DNA of 64,000 bases from Salvia splendens. Lineage: Eukaryota > Streptophyta > Magnoliopsida > Lamiales > Lamiaceae. Below, piece after piece: positions 55,633 to 64,000 of the stretch; position 1 is the first letter of the stretch; each line of letters begins with the position of its first letter. The position numbers were made by a program, and so were the translations under genes. The stretch spans positions 20,047,902-20,111,901 of the forward strand of contig NC_056035.1 in the NCBI RefSeq assembly GCF_004379255.2, written 5' to 3'. The notes under the pieces were generated by a model. That model searched no databases and was not told where the DNA came from. It was given only the letters and a program-made list of their open reading frames with translations.

Positions 55633-56857
55633 GAGCACAACAACACCATTTACTTGTTTTCTTTTCATGCTTTCTTAAGTTTCAGCACTAGTTTGGTTTG
55701 TATTCAGTTTGTTCTTAGTTAAACCTTGTTGAAGACATCTTTTGGTTTGAAGATCTTGAATGAAATGAAGTTTTTGTAGTTTGATTTTTGTTTATGTTGC
55801 CTTTGAGCTTCAATCTACCTAGTTAGATAGATCTGGTAGTTTTACGTGCATTTCTGTTGGTCAAGCATTTGAATCTGCCTAGTTTAGTTAGATCTAGTGT
55901 TTCTTCAAGCTTCCCTAAGTTTTAGTCGGTTGTTTCCTTTGAAAATGCACAGATCTGAGTTTTACGCCACCTTGCATGTTGACTTGTTGCACGTGTGTTA
56001 ATTTCTGCTTGCCCAATTGCATTAGTTTGAATTCTCGCCTAGATCTAGAGTTTGTGTGTTGGTTTGGTGTTAGATCTGAGTTGTTTGATTCCGACCTCAA
56101 GCATTCATCCATGGAAGTTTAGTTACTGGTCATTTTTCGTTGCTTGGTGAAGAATAGAACGTCGCAATCTAGCCTAGGGACCACCTTTTTACTTTAGCTT
56201 TTTTTCTGTTGTGTCCTTTGTTTTTTTAGCTTTTTCTGCTTTCTCAGGTAGCAGTCAGCCAGTGAGTTTGTTATTCCTTTTTGTTTTTGTCAATCCACTT
56301 AGGGGAAACTTTCACTTTTCACATGCATACTAGTTGTTCAGCCTTCACTCTCACGTACACATCCCGCAGCATGCAGCATTTAGTTACTTAGTGGTCAGGA
56401 TAGGTAGAGTCCCAGTTTTATTTCATCGCGTAGGTAAAACTCAACCCCAAAGCGTGGTAGCTAACCAACATTTCCAGAATGTCACTACAAGTGTATCTCG
56501 CCTGCATCCATCTCTGTGTGATCGATCATTTACTCCGCTATACTAGCCAGTAGAAGTGGGTTGAGGTTTTTGATATGGAAGATAATCGCAGACCCAACGA
56601 CACGACTAGGTTTAGGTACCCTTCTGGCCAGTTGAAGCACACACACACACGCATCTAGTCTAATACCATTTCGATCACAGATCTCAGACGGTCCAGTCCG
56701 TTCAGCAGTTCTTCCTTTCTGACAATCCTTGTAAATATGTTCTTGATGGACTCTTTGACTGTTCTGTCTTTAAATCCACTCTTTTTGTAAGCATGGTTAC
56801 TTGTTGTGCCTTGTGTGTGTTGAGTTCTTTTGTACGTGTTAAAATCTTTTCAAAAAT
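55633..56857. other. retrotransposon leader or LTR, no gene seen
   Basis: It lies upstream of the plus-strand copia gag and may be its LTR or 5' UTR; the boundaries and primer site are not recognisable. A long CA repeat (ACACACACACACG) occurs at 56640. Confidence 0.35.
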
Positions 56858-59800
56858 GTCTCAGCCCGTTGGCATTATTCCCTTTAATGGGAAAAATGAT
56901 TTTGTTATCTGAAAACAGAAAATAAAATGTGTTTTGATTCAGTAAACGGTTTTCAAAGCTATAGAAGGGACTATCCCTAATACTGAGTCTCTTGAGAAAA
57001 TTGATGTAATGAATGAATTAGCTAGATCTACTATAATCTTAAATCTTTCTGACTTTGTGATTAGAAAGGTTGGGTCTATGAGTCAGCCTCTAAATATGGA
57101 CAAAACTAGATACTCTCTTTACTGAACCTCTATGTCTTCCAGAATGTATTTGCTTGAAAAATTGTTTAAGTTTATATTGGGTATTTCTAAAGATATAGAT
57201 GATAATATTGCCCTCATGAATGCTATCCCTGATACTTATAGTGATGTGAAGGCTGCTATTAAGTATGGCAGGGATGGTGTCCGTTTAGACATTATAATTA
57301 GTTGAAATCAAAGGAAATTAAAACCTAGGAAAACTCTTACTCCAAATCTTCCCAAACTAAGGCGTTAAATGTTAGAGGAAGGTCAAAATCCGGAGGAGAT
57401 GGCAAGAACTCAGATGGAAATGGTAAAAAGCAAGGCAGAGGTAGATCCAAATCTAAAAGCAAAGACCCTAATGCTAAAAGGAAATGTTTTAACTATGGTG
57501 AAGTTGGTCACTATAAAATTGAATGTATCATGCCCAAAAAAGGTAAAAGCCACAATAATAACAATTAGTTTGAGTCTGTTGCTAATTTGTCAAAGATAAT
57601 GGTTCTGATGGTGTTTGTTTCATAAACATGATTTGTATTCTGTTAATTCTCGCTCTGAGTGCTTATTTACTAAAAATGATTAGCTAATAGATTCTTGATG
57701 CACCTTTCGCATATCTCCTTTCAAAAATGCTTTCTCTAATCTCAATCCCGTGGAAAATGCTTTTGTGTCAATGGTAAATGCCAAGAAGTGTAAAATTCTT
57801 GGAATTGGTACTGTGTGTTTGAAGTTTCAGAATGGATATGTACAGACTGTGTATAATGTGAGATATTTGTCTGATCTGAGTTACACCTTAATTTCTTGTA
57901 CATGCCTTGAATCTGAAGGTTTTGAGGGTAAGTGGTGGCAGGGTGTTATGAAGATCTGTAAGGGTGTGTTGTGCTTGTTTAAGGGTGTGAAAAAGTGTAA
58001 TATGTATGTGTGTACTGCTAAGTTCTTCACTAGTTATGATCATGGTGTAAATCTGGTTTAAACCTTTTAAAATGTGTTGAAATTCTTAGTGAGTTAGATT
58101 TCAAAAATGAGCTTCCTTTTATGAATCTTGTGTTTTGGGAAAGCAATACAGGGTTTATTTCCCCACCACTTTGGCTGAAAAGATCAGTCATTCAGTCTTA
58201 GAGTACCTTCATATGGATGTTTGGGGTCTTGCCTTTGTTATTACCCACTCTCGGACAATGTATTTTATGTCCATTATGGGTGGGTGATTTTTCTAGGAAA
58301 GTTTGGTGTTTTCTTTTAAAGCATAAGTCTGATATCTTTCAAACCTTTTCAAACTAGAAAATTTTAAGTGAAAAACAAACTGGAAAAAGAATCAAGGCTG
58401 GTAGGACAGATAATGGCCTTGAGTTTTGCAATGTTCAAATGGATTTTTTGTGTCAAAAACATGAGATTAAGAGGGATAAAACCACTCCTAATACCCCACA
58501 GTAAAAAGGAGATGCTGAGAGGATGAATAAGACATTGCTTGAAAAAGTGAGATGTCTCTTATCCAAAAGTGGTCTTTCAAAGAAAATTTTGGGGTGAAGC
58601 TCTTTGTACTTCTTGTTACATGATTAACAAGTCCCCTTTTGTTCCCTTAAAAGGGAAGTGTCCTGAGTTTGTCTTTTCTAGTACAAAATATTATCTGGCA
58701 CACCTAAGGGTGTTTGGGTGTAGTGCCTTCATCCATTGCAAAAATAATAAGCTTGATCATAGGTCCAAGAAAGGTATCTTTCTTGGGTATGCAAATGGAG
58801 TCAAAGGATATAGAGTCTAGGTTAGGGATGAGCCTGGTTTCAAGGTAGTTATTAGTAGGGATGTCTCTTCAGTGAAGGAGATTTCATAAGTTCCCTAGTG
58901 CCCCTGCTTCTCCATCCTCAGATAGTGAACCTCTTAGTGAGGTGGAGCTATCTAATGAGGCTCCCTCCATTGAGGTGGAGTCCCAGAGCAGTGATGCTTC
59001 CACTGAGGTGGAGTAGGTATGGAATACTTACCCTGTGAGCCCTAACTCGGATCCCCTTGACCCTCCACATGCCAAAGTCCCAAACAATGCTATTGACAAT
59101 GAGTCACCTTTAATAATAATCCAGATGTACACAACTATCAACTAACTAGGCATAGGACCAAAAGGGTTGTGAATAAACCCAACAGATATGGTGATTATGT
59201 GAACTTGATTGCTTTAGCATTTAATGTTTTTGTTTAATGTGTTTGAATCTGATGATGATGAACCTCAATCTTACTAACAGACTTAAAATCTAAGTTTTGG
59301 GAGTTGTGGCTAAAGGCTATGAAAGATGAAATGCATTCCTTGTTTTTCAATAAGACTTGGATCCTTGTGTCTTTGTCTCTTGGTGCTTCTGTGGTTGACT
59401 GCAGATGGTTGTTTAAGTTAAGAATTGAAATTGAGGGGCTTAGGGACAAGGCTAGGTTGATTGAGAAAGGTTTTACTCAGCAAAATAAGATAGATTATAC
59501 AGAAATTTTTTTTCATGTTGTTAAGTTTATTATTGTGATAGTCATGCATCCCTTTAAGTGTTCCCTTTAACTGCAGTTGAAACAGATGGATGTCAAAACT
59601 GTCTCCTTCATGATGACTTAGATAAGCCTATTTACATGAAGCATTCTGGGGGTTTTGTTGATCCTAAGTTTCCCAATCATGTGTGTTTACTTAGGAAAGC
59701 TTTGTAAGGTCCTAAATAGTCTCATAGCCAGTGGAATATCAAGTTTAATAATTGCATGTAGAAGTTAGTTTTGTGAGAAGTACTTTTGATGCATGCTTAT

Positions 59801-61240
59801 ATGTTAAAAACTTTGATATGCTTATCATGGGTCCCTGCATTAAGTCTATTAAACATGTTCAATCTGCTCTATATGATAACTTTGACATGAATGATCATGG
59901 TGATGCTAAGAAGATTTTGGGTATCAACATCTATAGAAATAGGAAGTCTTCTACCCTAGTCCTTCACCAAGAACCTTATGTGAAAAATATTCTTGAGAAG
60001 TTTAATATGATTGATTCTAAACCTACTTAAGTTCCTCTGGCTGCACATTACATGTTAAGTAAGGACCTTTGTCCTAAAACTGAGTTTGAAATCAAAGCTA
60101 TGAGCAAGATTCCTTATTCTAATACTATTGGTTATGTGATATATCTCATGGTTAGTAGAGGTGTCCATGTTTTACGGTTCTGGCGGTAAACCATGAACCC
60201 GTAATCGGTGGTTACCGGAACCGTGAGAATTTACCCGAACTATAACCATCGATTTTAAAATCGTAGTTCGGTTCAGGTTCAAAAAAATTTGAACCGAAAC
60301 TATGTCGAAACCGTCGGTTCCAGGCGGTTCCAAACCGGAACCGCAAAAAACCACCGGAAAACCGTGAAACTGTGTTGGAACTATAAAAAACCTCCAAAAC
60401 CGATGGTTGAGAACCTTAAAAAACAGTCGGTTCAGAACCGAAATCAAAACCGGTGGTTTTGGAACTGGAACCACGAAACACCCTCGCAGTTCAATTCCGG
60501 TTCGACAATTTCCAAAATCGGAACCGGTGGTTACAAACCATAACCACTTGTTCCGGAACGATGGGCATCTCTAATGGTCAGTTATAGGTCAAATATCGCC
60601 TATGTTATTTCTTGTTTGAGTATATACATGTATAATCCAGATCATGTGCATTATGAAGTAATGGTTGATTAGATATTTGAAGAATACTTCTAAGTATAGT
60701 CTCTGTTTTTCTAAGTTTGAACCAAATGTTGAGCTGTGTGGTTTTGTTGATTCTAACTATGCTAATGACAAAGATAAGAGAAAGTCCACCATTTCCTATA
60801 TGGTTACTATGTGCAGGTCTTGCATTAGTTGGAAATCTCAACTCCAAAAAATTGTAGCTGTTTCTACTACATAATCATAATACATAGCTATTACAGAAGC
60901 TATAAATGAGGCAATATTGTTAAAGGGAGTTCTCTCTTAACTCTAATTTCTCAAAATTGTTTCTCTGCTTTATTCTGATAGTCAATCTGCTATACCACTG
61001 TGTAAAAATCATGTCTTCCATGATAAAACTAATCATATTGATACTAGGTTCTATTTCATTAGAGATGTTGTGGGAAAATGTAAAGTTTTATTGCAAAAAG
61101 TGCAAACTAATCATAACCCTGCAGACATGGGTACAAAATGTTTTTCTGTGGAAAAATTACTTGCTTGCATCAAAAGGTTACACTTTGGTTTTGGTTGAGC
61201 ATGTGCATGTCCTGGGGTTAAAAGACCTTGTAGACTAATT
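56858..61240 (+). pseudogene. decayed copia gag-pol
   Basis: The first ATG MSQPVGIIPFNGKNDFVI marks a copia gag start. The frame is broken by many stops but can be followed: gag with NELARSTIILNLSDFVIRKV, a zinc knuckle KRKCFNYGEVGHYKIEC (57480), a protease/GAG-pre region with VRYLSDLSYTLISCTCLESE, an integrase core (about 58200-58820), RT with DKARLIEKGFTQQNKIDYTE (59450), and RNase H with SYMVTMCRSCISWKSQLQK (60800). The 418-bp hAT MITE at 60156-60573 interrupts the RNase H end. It is much older than the copia at 15118. Confidence 0.85.
60156..60573. mobile_element. hAT MITE inside the copia RT/RNase H region
   Basis: 418 bp with an 8-bp target duplicate ATGGTTAG/ATGGTCAG (60148-60155, 60574-60581; one mismatch). 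The ends are TAGAGGTGTCCAT and the complement of ATGGGCATCTCTA. The interior is full of GGAACCG/CGGTTC motifs similar in kind to the subterminal repeats of the hAT at 7407-9511. No transposase. Confidence 0.9.
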
Positions 61241-61443
61241 GGCTTTGGCCATCTGGTATCTAAAGGCAAATAAAGTCCTACTTGACTAAGTGGTGCAAGC
61301 CATTTGATGTCTTGAGACAAACTGGTGTTCCTTATCTAATGAACATTGTATTCTTCCGTGATTAGGAATACCTTGTAGGTTGTGATGAAGCAGCAGTGGA
61401 CCAAGGCTCTCCCCTGTGTTTCCTGATGTAGTTCAAAGGTGGA
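61241..61443. other. 3' end of the copia remnant
   Basis: The segment after the RNase H and before the Athila LTR. No clear LTR of the copia remnant is recognisable. Confidence 0.35.
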
Positions 61444-61906
61444 TGATAAGGCTCATTTCATGCATCGGTTTAAGGGTAAAATGTATACTATTTGATCGGT
61501 TTATCGCGCAAAACAAGTGTTAAAATGTGCAGAAATGCTACTTGACCAAGGCAGCAAGGCCGAACTGATCAATCAAGTACAAAAGGCGAAAAAGGGCCAA
61601 GAATCGGGGGAGTTGATCAAAGGGGAGCGATCAAACAGTTAGGTTGGGACCGCTGGCTTCTAGAAGAAGAACACGTGAGGAAATGAGCTGGTTATGGCGC
61701 ACCATTCTATTATCAAGGACGATGTTCTAGAAGGAAACACGTGCCGGAATATGAGAATGCAAGGACGAAGCTGTTATACGAATCAGTTACCAAAAAACAT
61801 CGCCATTCTAGAAGAACAGCACGTAGCAATCAATGAGTCGCTCACTCTCAGAATGAGCGAATATTCCCTAACAAGAACGTTATCCAGCTGGGGGTCGAAT
61901 CGAGCT

Positions 61907-61914
61907 TATAAATA
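61907..61914 (+). promoter_or_regulatory. LTR TATA box
   Basis: TATAAATA in the context GAGCTTATAAATAGATG, a typical LTR promoter position. Confidence 0.75.
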
Positions 61915-61969
61915 GATGATGTGCTACCACAAGAAGGATTGGACACTTTACTTTCCGTCTAGTTTAGCT

Positions 61970-62075
61970 TAGCTTAGTTATCTAGCGTAGTTCAGCTCTC
62001 TAGCTTAGTTTAGTTCAGCTCTCTAGCTTAGTTTAGTTCAGTTCTCTAGCTTAGCTTAGATAGCTTAGTTAAAAG
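61970..62075. repeat. CTCTAGCTTAG tandem repeat in the LTR
   Basis: Three copies of a ~29-bp unit (TTCAGCTCTCTAGCTTAGTT) with shorter partial copies on each side, just downstream of the TATA box. Confidence 0.85.
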
Positions 62076-62629
62076 GGCGATCGAAGGGAGCGGTGCAGAA
62101 TACTCATTTCTGTTAGCATTATCTTAAGTTTCCCACTTAGATTCTTCTCAGTTCTTGCCACTTTCTTAGCTTCCGAAGTGTTAGCTTAGTTTAAATTTCA
62201 CGTTGTACTCAGTTTTTAGTTTAATCAAAATTATTTTCGTTTACATTCTCGCATTTACTTTTCTGCTGTTAACTGCAATTCACTTGACCCAGTAGTAAAA
62301 GTTCCATTGATCAAGCTATCTAGTTAAATTCTGCCAAGAGTAAAGACAATAGTTAAAAACTCCCAAGTTAAAGCGTGGCAGCAGCCAACCCCCCTGTTCA
62401 CTACTCACACACTCGACACACCAACTTCTCTATGAGATCGACCCCGAACTTGCCGTTTTACTGTTAAAGTTGTCCAAAATTGGGAGTTATAAATATTTTA
62501 TTGCATGAGTCGGTTTGAGGATTGATTTGATTAAGTGGCAACGACAATTTATTAACTGATCCGACCGGTTCGGTTATCTTCCATATAACTTGATTCAATT
62601 CCAATCCGTCGATCTCGAGCTCACCAAAA

Positions 62630-62647
62630 TGGCGCCGTTGCTGGGGA
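62630..62647 (+). promoter_or_regulatory. Athila primer binding site (tRNA-Asp type)
   Basis: TGGCGCCGTTGCTGGGGA, one base different from the usual Athila primer site, 3 bases after the LTR end. It supports assignment to the Athila clade. Confidence 0.85.
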
Positions 62648-62684
62648 AGCATGGTGTTACTTTATGTTTGTGCGTAGTGCGTAG

Positions 62685-64000
62685 GTGTATATAGTCTTAT
62701 TTCTTTGTTTTCACGTTTTTTTTTTCACTGTTGATGAGAATGCACCAACGCGGTGGACACTGGAATCACCCCTTTCTATACAGAGAGACTACGCTCATTG
62801 GAGAATCCAGGAAGCCGGCGTTGTCACCACTCGTTACAGAGCAGCATTAGAAGCCGCAGTAGCCGCTGAACAGAACGCACCACCACCACCATCAGAACGA
62901 ACAGAAGCAGCGATGGCCCTTGTCGCTGACGACTCCGGTATCGGATCTCTGCACGCTCATGATGAAAAGGAGCCCACACATGCCATTGCCGCTACTCCTG
63001 GGATGCGGACCATCGCGATTAAATCGGGTGTGCTAGCAGTTTTGTCCCACTTCTACGGTCTTTCGAAGGAATGACCGTACGCTTTTCTGGAGGAATTCTG
63101 CCGATACTGTGATATTCGGCCCGTGCCGGCTGGATCCACATCTGAAGATTATAGGCTCTAAGCTATTCCCTTTGTTTTGCAGGGCGATGCGGGTGTCTGA
63201 CTGTCAAGGCTGCCAGAAGGATCCATCAGAACCTGGGCTGAATTCCGCATGATATTCCTCGACCGCTTCTTTCTAGTATCAAGGACGAGTGCCCTCAAAT
63301 GGGAGATTACCGAAGCCAGACAGGAGTACGATGAGCCCCTCGGTCAATACTGGGACAGATTCTAACCACAAGCTGGGGGAGCGGGAGATCTACTCGATAT
63401 TCTATAGCGGACTTACGATGGACAGCAAAAAATACCTTAACCTCGCAGCTCAAGGGGATTTCTCGAGAACCTCGTTTAGCCAAGCTAAAAATATACTGGA
63501 GAGGCTGATAGAGGCTAAGTGGTCGTATGAGACATCTCGAGGCCAGTACAAAAGAGGGCCAGTGCACGTGGCGGAGGCACGTAACGATGAAAAATTGGAG
63601 GCTTGATTTGAGCAGATGGCGAAGAAGCTGTTGGAGGCAGTAGAAAAGGCCAGACCACATCCACCGCCTGCAGTGAAGGAGACACAGTATGTGCCGCAGC
63701 CGCCACCGCCAAAAGAGCATCACTACTATTACTGCGAGTTTCCCCCTGAGGTAGAGCAAGTAAACGTCGTAGGCCATTGGAACACAAATGGCAACTGGAT
63801 CCAGGGGAAGCAGAGAGATGCTCCATGGAGGGACCACCCCAACTTCAGATGGACTGATCAGAATCAAAGCCAACCACAGCTAACCGCGACACAACAGGTA
63901 CAACCCTCTGACGGGCAGTCCAACTGGCCAACTCGAATCCTGGATAGACCAAACACTGGAGGGAATAGAATGCAGGGAGGTCAGGCAGGTTGGTCAAGTG
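62685..64000 (+). pseudogene. Athila gag, broken, cut by window end
   Basis: Retrotrans_gag sequence is plain: LSHFYGLSKE, then PYAFLEEFCRYCDIRPVPAG and IRTWAEFRMIFLDRFF. Stops at about 63072, 63160, 63198 and 63362 and at least one frameshift break it. The later part (63386 on) continues as IYSIFYSGLTMDSKKYLNLA, then a stop at 63604 and a proline-rich tail to the window end. It would encode the capsid of an Athila element. Inactive in this copy. Confidence 0.85.

Larger units (their letters stand above)
61444..62626 (+). repeat. 5' LTR of an Athila-type gypsy element
   Basis: It starts TGATAAGGCTCATTTCATGC (61444) and ends CTCACCA (62626) before an Athila-type primer site. A TATA box (TATAAATA) at 61907-61914 lies just upstream of a tandem repeat (61970-62070). 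No second copy is seen because the element runs off the window. The left boundary is inferred from TG ends and is less sure than the right. Confidence 0.75.

Noticed and set aside
63307..63873. 188-codon minus-strand frame over the Athila gag
   Set aside because: The opposite strand shows real Athila gag motifs; the antisense frame has no domain.
1..64000. CRISPR arrays, rRNA or tRNA genes
   Set aside because: None found; tRNA-like strings are retrotransposon primer sites only.

Overview
The window reads as nuclear DNA of a flowering plant, probably a eudicot and possibly of the order Lamiales. The eudicot call rests on the trihelix gene and the transposon types. The Lamiales call is a weaker impression from the look of the LTR sequences and is an inference. 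There is no operon structure and no rRNA, tRNA or CRISPR array. Almost everything is transposable elements nested in one another, with one clear host gene, one possible small host gene and one broken host gene fragment.

Region by region. 1-7406: 5' half of a minus-strand Ty3/gypsy element (gag, protease, RT, RNase H, an extra frame before gag, a tRNA-iMet primer site, one complete 2.65 kb LTR), inserted into the transposase gene of a hAT transposon (7407-9511). 10377-11991: a two-exon trihelix (PETAL LOSS/GT-2 clade) transcription factor gene, the best host gene here. 14486-20530: a gypsy-like LTR split by a complete Ty1/copia element (15118-20160) with a perfect 5-bp target duplication and nearly identical LTRs. 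20771-31671: many MITEs (Stowaway, PIF-type), a TRIM element and its solo LTR, an LTR-derived insert that splits one Stowaway, and a PIF/Harbinger element that splits another. 33830-35756: a PIF/Harbinger transposase element. 36711-39380: copia remnants. 39745-42597: the 3' end of an AP2/ERF (CBF/DREB1-like) gene split by a hAT element, itself split by a PIF/Harbinger element. 43354-49950: a further PIF/Harbinger transposase element inside one arm of an inverted repeat, a possible small intronless gene, and a deletion derivative of the same PIF family. 49950-55632: two more large inverted repeats, one with a Helitron in its left arm. 56858-61240: a decayed copia element with a hAT MITE inside. 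61444-64000: an Athila-type gypsy LTR, primer site and broken gag.

Most interesting observation: five PIF/Harbinger elements lie within 23 kb. Four carry one ORF each, either the Myb/SANT-like ORF1 protein (26496-28337, 40266-42145) or the DDE transposase (33830-35756, 43995-46046), never both. One ORF1 element and one transposase element share the same TIR, the same 5' promoter block, the same 3' subterminal block and the same ~30-bp 3' tandem repeat, with the ORF swapped in between. This looks like a two-component (bipartite) transposon family whose two proteins travel on separate but matched cassettes. Complementary deletion from a two-gene ancestor is the main alternative.
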